From contig OZ038433.1 of assembly GCA_964036275.1 (NCBI GenBank), forward strand, positions 39,093,336-39,157,335: 64,000 bases of DNA, given 5' to 3'. Both the position numbers and the translations under genes were made by a program. The stretch comes from Litoditis marina. Taxonomy: Eukaryota > Nematoda > Chromadorea > Rhabditida > Rhabditidae. This document shows, piece after piece, positions 21,248-32,500 of this stretch (position 1 is the first letter of the stretch; each line of letters begins with the position of its first letter). The notes under the pieces were generated by a model. The model was not told the DNA's origin. It ran no database searches and worked only from the letters and a program-made list of their open reading frames with translations.

Positions 21248-21998
21248 TGTCGCGTGGGAACACGCGATTCGTGATAAAATTGTGACGTGAGAAAAACTAA
21301 AAGGTTTACTTTGTAGTTTTTCCTGGTGAGCTGGGCGCACGCGTTTGGAGCCAATCCGAAAATGCGCCAAGCCCCTCTGTAAGTAGTTGGCGCCACTTTT
21401 GTGTGGCCAATTTGAGGCTTATCCTAAAATCCTGAGGATTTGATACCGTTTTTTCTACTCTTTAACATCATGTGAATTTTACGGTTTTCCTCTAAGTTTC
21501 CGTATTATGTGAGTGATTGTGAAGGATGAATGGATAAGCTAGTGAGTCTAAAAGACAATTGTGAGTGATTCTCCCCCCCCCCCCCCCCCCGGTATTGAGA
21601 ACTTGATTTGTTTCTCCTTTGACTAATTGTAGTATGGTTGAGATTCGCTTCTTAGTTCTTCAAAGTCTAGTTTTGTCATCGCTTTACTAGGTTTAGATAG
21701 TCGTTGATAGATTTCAAACATGTCATATCTACCTAAACGTGATCTCAATTCTAATACCTGTTAAATGACTAATCTTTCCCACTGTGTCTGTTTCGTTGTT
21801 GATTGTTCTATGAAAGGGACATCAAAAGGCGTTCTGTTGTCTATGAAACGAAGAAATGTGTATTAAACTCGCATACAAAACAAGGGTCGTGTGTAAAATA
21901 TGTTTATATCATAACTTCCACTCAGGATCACCAATATTACCACTGAACCACTGTTAGCACTTGTTATACGATGCATAGAGGTGATCCGAGTTGCGAAA
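21248..21998 (+). repeat. 5' LTR of the Bel/Pao element (751 bp)
   Basis: Aligns end to end with 47460-48206; the only length difference is a C run of 18 (about 21,573-21,590) versus 14. It starts TGTCGCGTGG; its first bases form a perfect hairpin (7-bp stem tcgcgtg/cacgcga with a ggaa loop). The right boundary is set by the target duplication and abuts the primer site. I see no convincing TATA box. Confidence 0.93.
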
Positions 21999-22010
21999 TG
22001 GTGCATCGGC
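21999..22010 (+). other. Primer binding site, tRNA-Gly
   Basis: TGGTGCATCGGC directly follows the LTR and complements the CCA plus acceptor stem of Caenorhabditis-type tRNA-Gly(GCC), whose 3' end is GCCGATGCA-CCA. The match is 12 nt and ends where the tRNA enters the T-stem. Confidence 0.75.
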
Positions 22011-22290
22011 TATAAGGATCACGGAGTGATTGTGAATGTGACGTTTATGCGAGTTTGTACACATTTTTTTGAATGATTTTAGAAATTTTGAGGAATTTAT
22101 GAGGAAATGTGACCCAATGCTAATCGTGACCCATTGGCAATGGCGCGAAATTTGGCCGTTCAAAAATAAATATGGACGCGTCCAAAATTTCGTCATTTTC
22201 AGTGTGTTATTTTCATGCTTTGTTCATATTATGTATTGGATGTGATTTGTGATTTTATTTGGAGTGAAAGACGTGAATTTCATCAAGTTA

Positions 22291-22296
22291 TTTCAG
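22291..22296 (+). promoter_or_regulatory. Candidate splice or trans-splice acceptor before the leader ORF
   Basis: ttatttcag, 13 nt before the ATG at 22310, matches the nematode 3' splice consensus. It could be an SL trans-splice site or the end of an LTR-initiated leader intron. Functional use is inferred. Confidence 0.35.
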
Positions 22297-22309
22297 CTCG
22301 AAGTTCAAA

Positions 22310-22357
22310 ATGAGTGGTAATTCGTTGGACAACAAGCTGAACAACAAAGTGAAAAAG
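22310..22357 (+). CDS. Leader exon 1 of candidate accessory gene
   Basis: Sixteen codons from ATG, rich in Asn and Lys, ending in frame at AAG followed by GTGAGT, a strong 5' splice site. The intron to 22435 is 78 nt, a typical nematode size, and ends ttttcaag. The next exon is in the same phase (0). This start lies 311 nt after the LTR, far upstream of gag. No known domain. Confidence 0.5.
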
Positions 22358-22435
22358 GTGAGTAGTGTTTCAATTGTGATGGATGTGAACGAATTAGCAG
22401 TTTTGATGTGATTGATTATTGCTGCTATTTTCAAG

Positions 22436-22588
22436 GAAACTCCGACCATGATGGCAATGGACATCGATGACCCCGAGAAGAAGAAGAATGAAGGAGTCGA
22501 GGAAGAAAAGAAGGAAGGGGCGGATGGAATCATCGTGAACCAAGAAAATGAAAAGGAGCAACTCGACACCTCCATCATAGAGGATAAG
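22436..22588 (+). CDS. Leader exon 2 of candidate accessory gene
   Basis: Fifty-one codons, very acidic/lysine-rich (EKKKNEG, EEEKKEG, QENEKEQ), with GC-rich third positions (ATC, GAG, GTC, CTC) unlike the AT-rich gag-pol. It ends at AAG before GTTGGA, a weaker but possible donor, again in phase 0. If unspliced the frame reaches a stop after seven more codons. The next downstream phase-0 exon with similar codon use is at 46,546, beyond pol; joining to gag at 40,665 gives a stop after about 19 codons, so this is not a gag N-terminus. Confidence 0.5.
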
Positions 22589-23587
22589 GTTGGATTTAAT
22601 TTTTTTCGCTAGTGGCACGGTGCGGCGCACCTAGGCCAGGGAGTGATTTGGGGATTTTTTTTGATTGCTTGATGTGATGTTGTCAATTTATTAATAAAAC
22701 ATGTGTGTTTATATTATTTGTGTCATTTTTTATTTAGAATTAGGATGTAGAATGTGAATTGTATTATTGTGAGGATTTGGGGGAGAGAGAGTGATAGGAA
22801 AACAATTTGAGAGAGTGAAACACCCAAAATTTGCGCTAATAGGTTATAGGGCGCAATCTGGGGATTTCAGAACTTCCGAGCAGTTCCGCTCTCGTGATGG
22901 AAGAGGACCTGCATTTTTTTCCGGAATGGACTGGAATTAATTTAGGGAGTAATCGTGAAGTGATTTTTGTAATTTATAATAATAATCAAATAGGATTTTT
23001 TCTAACTGTTGTATATAGGTGATCGTTCGTGAAGGTGAAATTGTGGCATCCTATTAGTTGAATTGAAACGTTCACTAGTAGATTCTGGAGCCTTGGTTGA
23101 GGCAATCAGTAAGATCTGTGATTAATCAATCTTTAATTTGTCGTATTACTGCGGATCTTAGTACATGTAGCCTACTAGGATTTTATCGTACTGATGCATC
23201 ATTGACTATGTTGAATCGGGACATCTTGATCGTGACGCAAGAAACTCGGACGGCGTGTTCTACGTTGTGAGTGAATTGTAAGTGATATTGACGCATTAAG
23301 CTTGAAAAACTTTTTGCTATGCTACACGAACGTATCTAGAGCGTTATTCATATGGACCGGCTTGACATACCGGAGTTTCTCCTATTGTAGAATTGGCAGT
23401 TCTCGTCGTACCTTCTTGTGAACTTTCATGTGTACGTGACTGGAGGAGAAAATCCTATTTAGTAATTAGTTTTTTAATTTTTGTCACTAACAGGTGGTTA
23501 AGCATTGTTAATAGAGTGAGGGTCCTCTAGATGGATCATGTAGCGTTGTGTTAAAAGGATGAGGTTTTCCTAGACGCGAAGTTGTTA
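22589..23587 (+). other. Bel/Pao leader between exon 2 and the satellite
   Basis: AT-rich non-coding leader. From about 23,509 it contains worn satellite words (gagtgagggtcctct, catgtagc, gatgaggttttcct), suggesting that the array grew from native leader sequence and that its edge units have decayed. Confidence 0.6.
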
Positions 23588-26500
23588 TAGTACTTTAAGG
23601 GAGAGAGGTTCCTCCTTGTGCCCATGGAATGATGTAGCACTGGAACAGAGTGAGGGTTGTCCTCTGTGTGCCCATGGTTTATCGTAGCACTTTAAGGGAG
23701 AGAGGTTCCTCCTTGTGCCCATGGCATTTTGTAGCACTGGAACAGAGTGAGGGTTGTCCTCTGTGTGCCCATGGTTTATCGTAGCACTTTAAGGGAGAGA
23801 GGTTCCTCCTTGTGCCCATGGAATGATGTAGCACTGGAACAGAGTGAGGGTTGTCCTCTGTGTGCCCATGGTTTATCGTAGCACTTTAAGGGAGAGAGGT
23901 TCCTCCTTGTGCCCATGGAATGATGTAGCACTGGAACAGAGTGAGGGTTGTCCTCTGTGTGCCCATGGTTTATCGTAGCACTTTAAGGGAGAGAGGTTCC
24001 TCCTTGTGCCCATGGAATGATGTAGCACTGGAACAGAGTGAGGGTTGTCCTCTGTGTGCCCATGGTTTATCGTAGCACTTTAAGGGAGAGAGGTTCCTCC
24101 TTGTGCCCATGGCATTTTGTAGCACTGGAACAGAGTGAGGGTTGTCCTCTGTGCCCATGGTTTATCGTAGCACTTTAAGGGAGAGAGGTTCCTCCTTGTG
24201 CCCATGGAATGATGTAGCACTGGAACAGAGTGAGGGTTGTCCTCTGTGTGCCCATGGTTTATTGTAGCACTTTAAGGATAGAGAGGTTCCTCCTTGTGCC
24301 CATGGAATGATGTAGCACTGGAACCGAGTGAGAGTTGTCCTCTGTGTGCCCATGGTTTATCGTAGCACTTTAAGGGAGAGAGGTTCCTCCTTGTGCCCAT
24401 GGAATGATGTAGCACTGGAACCGAGTGAGAGTTGTCCTCTGTGTGCCCATGGTTTATCGTAGCACTTTAAGGGAGAGAGGTTCCTCCTTGTGCCCATGGC
24501 ATTTTGTAGCACTGGAACAGAGTGAGGGTTGTCCTCTGTGCCCATGGTTTATCGTAGCACTTTAAGGGAGAGAGGTTCCTCCTTGTGCCCATGGAATGAT
24601 GTAGCACTGGAACAGAGTGAGGGTTGTCCTCTGTGTGCCCATGGTTTATTGTAGCACTTTAAGGATAGAGAGGTTCCTCCTTGTGCCCATGGAATGATGT
24701 AGCACTGGAACAGAGTGAGGGTTGTCCTCTGTGTGCCCATGGTTTATTGTAGCACTTTAAGGATAGAGAGGTTCCTCCTTGTGCCCATGGAATGATGTAG
24801 CACTGGAACCGAGTGAGAGTTGTCCTCTGTGTGCCCATGGTTTATCGTAGCACTTTAAGGGAGAGAGGTTCCTCCTTGTGCCCATGGAATGATGTAGCAC
24901 CGGAACAGAGTGAGGGTTGTCCTCTGTGTGCCCATGGTTTATCGTAGCACTTTAAGGGAGAGAGGTTCCTCCTTGTGCCCATGGCATTTTGTAGCACTGG
25001 AACAGAGTGAGGGTTGTCCTCTGTGTGCCCATGGTTTATCGTAGCACTTTAAGGGAGAGAGGTTCCTCCTTGTGCCCATGGAATGATGTAGCACTGGAAC
25101 AGAGTGAGGGTTGTCCTCTGTGTGCCCATGGTTTATCGTAGCACTTTAAGGGAGAGAGGTTCCTCCTTGTGCCCATGGAATGATGTAGCACTGGAACAGA
25201 GTGAGGGTTGTCCTCTGTGTGCCCATGGTTTATCGTAGCACTTTAAGGGAGAGAGGTTCCTCCTTGTGCCCATGGAATGATGTAGCACTGGAACAGAGTG
25301 AGGGTTGTCCTCTGTGTGCCCATGGTTTATCGTAGCACTTTAAGGGAGAGAGGTTCCTCCTTGTGCCCATGGAATGATGTAGCACTGGAACAGAGTGAGG
25401 GTTGTCCTCTGTGTGCCCATGGTTTATCGTAGCACTTTAAGGGAGAGAGGTTCCTCCTTGTGCCCATGGAATGATGTAGCACTGGAACAGAGTGAGGGTT
25501 GTCCTCTGTGTGCCCATGGTATATCGTAGCACTTTAAGGGAGAGAGGTTCCTCCTTGTGCCCATGGAATGATGTAGCACTGGAACAGAGTGAGGGTTGTC
25601 CTCTGTGTGCCCATGGTTTATCGTAGCACTTTAAGGGAGAGAGGTTCCTCCTTGTGCCCATGGAATGATGTAGCACTGGAACAGAGTGAGGGTTGTCCTC
25701 TGTGTGCCCATGGTTTATCGTAGCACTTTAAGGGAGAGAGGTTCCTCCTTGTGCCCATGGAATGATGTAGCACTGGAACAGAGTGAGGGTTGTCCTCTGT
25801 GTGCCCATGGTTTATTGTAGCATTTTAAGGATAGAGAGGTTCCTCCTTGTGCCCATGGAATGATGTAGCACTGGAACCGAGTGAGGGTTGTCCTCTGTGT
25901 GCCCATGGTTTATCGTAGCACTTTAAGGGAGAGAGGTTCCTCCTTGTGCCCATGGAATGATGTAGCACTGGAACAGAGTGAGGGTTGTCCTCTGTGTGCC
26001 CATGGTTTATCGTAGCACTTTAAGGGAGAGAGGTTCCTCCTTGTGCCCATGGAATGATGTAGCACTGGAACAGAGTGAGGGTTGTCCTCTGTGTGCCCAT
26101 GGTTTATTGTAGCACTTTAAGGGAGAGAGGTTCCTCCTTGTGCCCATGGAATGATGTAGCACTGGAACAGAGTGAGGGTTGTCCTCTGTGTGCCCATGGT
26201 TTATCGTAGCACTTTAAGGGAGAGAGGTTCCTCCTTGTGCCCATGGAATGATGTAGCACTGGAACAGAGTGAGGGTTGTCCTCTGTGTGCCCATGGTTTA
26301 TCGTAGCACTTTAAGGGAGAGAGGTTCCTCCTTGTGCCCATGGAATGATGTAGCACTGGAACAGAGTGAGGGTTGTCCTCTGTGTGCCCATGGTATATCG
26401 TAGCACTTTAAGGGAGAGAGGTTCCTCCTTGTGCCCATGGAATGATGTAGCACTGGAACAGAGTGAGGGTTGTCCTCTGTGTGCCCATGGTTTATCGTAG

Positions 26501-29500
26501 CACTTTAAGGGAGAGAGGTTCCTCCTTGTGCCCATGGAATGATGTAGCACTGGAACAGAGTGAGGGTTGTCCTCTGTGTGCCCATGGTTTATCGTAGCAC
26601 TTTAAGGGAGAGAGGTTCCTCCTTGTGCCCATGGAATGATGTAGCACTGGAACAGAGTGAGGGTTGTCCTCTGTGTGCCCATGGTTTATCGTAGCACTTT
26701 AAGGGAGAGAGGTTCCTCCTTGTGCCCATGGAATGATGTAGCACTGGAACAGAGTGAGGGTTGTCCTCTGTGTGCCCATGGTTTATCGTAGCACTTTAAG
26801 GGAGAGAGGTTCCTCCTTGTGCCCATGGCATTTTGTAGCACTGGAACAGAGTGAGGGTTGTCCTCTGTGTGCCCATGGTTTATCGTAGCACTTTAAGGGA
26901 GAGAGGTTCCTCCTTGTGCCCATGGCATTTTGTAGCACTGGAACAGAGTGAGGGTTGTCCTCTGTGTGCCCATGGTTTATCGTAGCACTTTAAGGGAGAG
27001 AGGTTCCTCCTTGTGCCCATGGCATTTTGTAGCACTGGAACAGAGTGAGGGTTGTCCTCTGTGCCCATGGTTTATCGTAGCACTTTAAGGGAGAGAGGTT
27101 CCTCCTTGTGCCCATGGAATGATGTAGCACTGGAACAGAGTGAGGGTTGTCCTCTGTGTGCCCATGGTTTATTGTAGCACTTTAAGGATAGAGAGGTTCC
27201 TCCTTGTGCCCATGGAATGATGTAGCACTGGAACCGAGTGAGGGTTGTCCTCTGTGTGCCCATGGTTTATCGTAGCACTTTAAGGGAAAGAGGTTCCTCC
27301 TTGTGCCCATGGAATGATGTAGCACCGGAACAGAGTGAGGGTTGTCCTCTGTGTGCCCATGGTTTATCGTAGCACTTTAAGGGAGAGAGGTTCCTCCTTG
27401 TGCCCATGGCATTTTGTAGCACTGGAACAGAGTGAGGGTTGTCCTCTGTGTGCCCATGGTTTATCGTAGCACTTTAAGGGAGAGAGGTTCCTCCTTGTGC
27501 CCATGGAATGATGTAGCACTGGAACAGAGTGAGGGTTGTCCTCTGTGTGCCCATGGTTTATCGTAGCACTTTAAGGGAGAGAGGTTCCTCCTTGTGCCCA
27601 TGGAATGATGTAGCACTGGAACAGAGTGAGGGTTGTCCTCTGTGTGCCCATGGTTTATCGTAGCACTTTAAGGGAGAGAGGTTCCTCCTTGTGCCCATGG
27701 AATGATGTAGCACTGGAACAGAGTGAGGGTTGTCCTCTGTGTGCCCATGGTTTATCGTAGCACTTTAAGGGAGAGAGGTTCCTCCTTGTGCCCATGGAAT
27801 GATGTAGCACTGGAACAGAGTGAGGGTTGTCCTCTGTGTGCCCATGGTTTATCGTAGCACTTTAAGGGAGAGAGGTTCCTCCTTGTGCCCATGGAATGAT
27901 GTAGCACTGGAACAGAGTGAGGGTTGTCCTCTGTGTGCCCATGGTTTATCGTAGCACTTTAAGGGAGAGAGGTTCCTCCTTGTGCCCATGGAATGATGTA
28001 GCACTGGAACAGAGTGAGGGTTGTCCTCTGTGTGCCCATGGTTTATCGTAGCACTTTAAGGGAGAGAGGTTCCTCCTTGTGCCCATGGAATGATGTAGCA
28101 CTGGAACAGAGTGAGGGTTGTCCTCTGTGTGCCCATGGTTTATCGTAGCACTTTAAGGGAGAGAGGTTTCTCCTTGTGCCCATGGAATGATGTAGCACTG
28201 GAACAGAGTGAGGGTTGTCCTCTGTGTGCCCATGGTTTATCGTAGCACTTTAAGGGAGAGAGGTTCCTCCTTGTGCCCATGGCATTTTGTAGCACTGGAA
28301 CAGAGTGAGGGTTGTCCTCTGTGTGCCCATGGTTTATCGTAGCACTTTAAGGGAGAGAGGTTCCTCCTTGTGCCCATGGCATTTTGTAGCACTGGAACAG
28401 AGTGAGGGTTGTCCTCTGTGTGCCCATGGTTTATCGTAGCACTTTAAGGGAGAGAGGTTCCTCCTTGTGCCCATGGCATTTTGTAGCACTGGAACAGAGT
28501 GAGGGTTGTCCTCTGTGTGCCCATGGTTTATCGTAGCACTTTAAGGGAGAGAGGTTCCTCATTGTGCCCATGGAATGATGTAGCACTGGAACAGAGTGAG
28601 GGTTGTCCTCTGTGTGCCCATGGTTTATCGTAGCACTTTAAGGGAGAGAGGTTCCTCCTTGTGCCCATGGAATGATGTAGCACTGGAACAGAGTGAGGGT
28701 TGTCCTCTGTGTGCCCATGGTTTATCGTAGCACTTTAAGGGAGAGAGGTTCCTCCTTGTGCCCATGGCATTTTGTAGCACTGGAACAGAGTGAGGGTTGT
28801 CCTCTGTGTGCCCATGGTTTATCGTAGCACTTTAAGGGAGAGAGGTTCCTCCTTGTGCCCATGGCATTTTGTAGCACTGGAACAGAGTGAGGGTTGTCCT
28901 CTGTGTGCCCATGGTTTATCGTAGCACTTTAAGGGAGAGAGGTTCATCCTTGTGCCCATGGAATGATGTAGCACTGGAAAAGAGTGAGGGTTGTCCTCTG
29001 TGTGCCCATGGTTTATCGTAGCACTTTAAGGGAGAGAGGTTCCTCCTTGTGCCCATGGAATGATGTAGCACTGGAACAGAGTGAGGGTTGTCCTCTGTGT
29101 GCCCATGGTTTATCGTAGCACTTTAAGGGAGAGAGGTTCCTCCTTGTGCCCATGGCATTTTGTAGCACTGGAACAGAGTGAGGGTTGTCCTCTGTGTGCC
29201 CATGGTTTATCGTAGCACTTTAAGGGAGAGAGGTTCCTCCTTGTGCCCATGGAATGATGTAGCACTGGAACAGAGTGAGGGTTGTCCTCTGTGTGCCCAT
29301 GGTTTATCGTAGCACTTTAAGGGAGAGAGGTTCCTCCTTGTGCCCATGGAATGATGTAGCACTGGAACAGAGTGAGGGTTGTCCTCTGTGTGCCCATGGT
29401 TTATCGTAGCACTTTAAGGGAGAGAGGTTCCTCCTTGTGCCCATGGAATGATGTAGCACTGGAACAGAGTGAGGGTTGTCCTCTGTGTGCCCATGGTTTA

Positions 29501-32500
29501 TCGTAGCACTTTAAGGGAGAGAGGTTCCTCCTTGTGCCCATGGAATGATGTAGCACTGGAACAGAGTGAGGGTTGTCCTCTGTGTGCCCATGGTTTATCG
29601 TAGCACTTTAAGGGAGAGAGGTTCCTCCTTGTGCCCATGGAATGATGTAGCACTGGAACAGAGTGAGGGTTGTCCTCTGTGTGCCCATGGTTTATCGTAG
29701 CACTTTAAGGGAGAGAGGTTCCTCCTTGTGCCCATGGAATGATGTAGCACTGGAACAGAGTGAGGGTTGTCCTCTGTGTGCCCATGGTTTATCGTAGCAC
29801 TTTAAGGGAGAGAGGTTCCTCCTTGTGCCCATGGAATGATGTAGCACTGGAACAGAGTGAGGGTTGTCCTCTGTGTGCCCATGGTTTATCGTAGCACTTT
29901 AAGGGAGAGAGGTTTCTCCTTGTGCCCATGGAATGATGTAGCACTGGAACAGAGTGAGGGTTGTCCTCTGTGTGCCCATGGTTTATCGTAGCACTTTAAG
30001 GGAGAGAGGTTCCTCCTTGTGCCCATGGCATTTTGTAGCACTGGAACAGAGTGAGGGTTGTCCTCTGTGTGCCCATGGTTTATCGTAGCACTTTAAGGGA
30101 GAGAGGTTCCTCCTTGTGCCCATGGCATTTTGTAGCACTGGAACAGAGTGAGGGTTGTCCTCTGTGTGCCCATGGTTTATCGTAGCACTTTAAGGGAGAG
30201 AGGTTCCTCCTTGTGCCCATGGCATTTTGTAGCACTGGAACAGAGTGAGGGTTGTCCTCTGTGTGCCCATGGTTTATCGTAGCACTTTAAGGGAGAGAGG
30301 TTCCTCATTGTGCCCATGGAATGATGTAGCACTGGAACAGAGTGAGGGTTGTCCTCTGTGTGCCCATGGTTTATCGTAGCACTTTAAGGGAGAGAGGTTC
30401 CTCCTTGTGCCCATGGAATGATGTAGCACTGGAACAGAGTGAGGGTTGTCCTCTGTGTGCCCATGGTTTATCGTAGCACTTTAAGGGAGAGAGGTTCCTC
30501 CTTGTGCCCATGGCATTTTGTAGCACTGGAACAGAGTGAGGGTTGTCCTCTGTGTGCCCATGGTTTATCGTAGCACTTTAAGGGAGAGAGGTTCCTCCTT
30601 GTGCCCATGGCATTTTGTAGCACTGGAACAGAGTGAGGGTTGTCCTCTGTGTGCCCATGGTTTATCGTAGCACTTTAAGGGAGAGAGGTTCATCCTTGTG
30701 CCCATGGAATGATGTAGCACTGGAAAAGAGTGAGGGTTGTCCTCTGTGTGCCCATGGTTTATCGTAGCACTTTAAGGGAGAGAGGTTCCTCCTTGTGCCC
30801 ATGGAATGATGTAGCACTGGAACAGAGTGAGGGTTGTCCTCTGTGTGCCCATGGTTTATCGTAGCACTTTAAGGGAGAGAGGTTCCTCCTTGTGCCCATG
30901 GCATTTTGTAGCACTGGAACAGAGTGAGGGTTGTCCTCTGTGTGCCCATGGTTTATCGTAGCACTTTAAGGGAGAGAGGTTCCTCCTTGTGCCCATGGAA
31001 TGATGTAGCACTGGAACAGAGTGAGGGTTGTCCTCTGTGTGCCCATGGTTTATCGTAGCACTTTAAGGGAGAGAGGTTCCTCCTTGTGCCCATGGAATGA
31101 TGTAGCACTGGAACAGAGTGAGGGTTGTCCTCTGTGTGCCCATGGTTTATCGTAGCACTTTAAGGGAGAGAGGTTCCTCCTTGTGCCCATGGAATGATGT
31201 AGCACTGGAACAGAGTGAGGGTTGTCCTCTGTGTGCCCATGGTTTATCGTAGCACTTTAAGGGAGAGAGGTTCCTCCTTGTGCCCATGGAATGATGTAGC
31301 ACTGGAACAGAGTGAGGGTTGTCCTCTGTGTGCCCATGGTTTATCGTAGCACTTTAAGGGAGAGAGGTTCCTCCTTGTGCCCATGGAATGATGTAGCACT
31401 GGAACAGAGTGAGGGTTGTCCTCTGTGTGCCCATGGTTTATCGTAGCACTTTAAGGGAGAGAGGTTCCTCCTTGTGCCCATGGAATGATGTGGCACTGGA
31501 ACAGAGTGAGGGTTGTCCTCTGTGTGCCCATGGTTTATCGTAGCACTTTAAGGGAAAGATGGTTTATCGTAGCACTTTAAGGGAGAGAGGTTCCTCCTTG
31601 TGCCCATGGCATTTTGTAGCACTGGAACAGAGTGAGGGTTGTCCTCTGTGTGCCCATGGTTTATCGTAGCACTTTAAGGGAGAGAGGTTCCTCCTTGTGC
31701 CCATGGCATTTTGTAGCACTGGAACAGAGTGAGCGTTGTCCTCTGTGTGCCCATGGTTTATCGTAGCACTTTAAGGGAGAGAGGTTCCTCCTTGTGCCCA
31801 TGGCATTTTGTAGCACTGGAACAGAGTGAGGGTTGTCCTCTGTGTGCCCATGGTTTATCGTAGCACTTTAAGGGAGAGAGGTTCCTCCTTGTGCCCATGG
31901 AATGATGTAGCACTGGAACAGAGTGAGGGTTGTCCTCTGTGTGCCCATGGTTTATCGTAGCACTTTAAGGGAGAGAGGTTCCTCCTTGTGCCCATGGAAT
32001 GATGTAGCACTGGAACAGAGTGAGGGTTGTCCTCTGTGTGCCCATGGTTTATCGTAGCACTTTAAGGGAGAGAGGTTCCTCCTTGTGCCCATGGCATTTT
32101 GTAGCACTGGAACAGAGTGAGGGTTGTCCTCTGTGTGCCCATGGTTTATCGTAGCACTTTAAGGGAGAGAGGTTCCTCCTTGTGCCCATGGCATTTTGTA
32201 GCCCTGGAACAGAGTGAGGGTTGTCCTCTGTGTGCCCATGGTTTATCGTAGCACTTTAAGGGAGAGAGGTTCCTCCTTGTGCCCATGGAATGATGTAGCA
32301 CTGGAAAAGAGTGAGGGTTGTCCTCTGTGTGCCCATGGTTTATCGTAGCACTTTAAGGGAGAGAGGTTCCTCCTTGTGCCCATGGAATGATGTAGCACTG
32401 GAACAGAGTGAGGGTTGTCCTCTGTGTGCCCATGGTTTATCGTAGCACTTTCAGAGAGAGAGGTTCCTCCTTGTGCCCATGGAATGATGTAGCACTGGAA

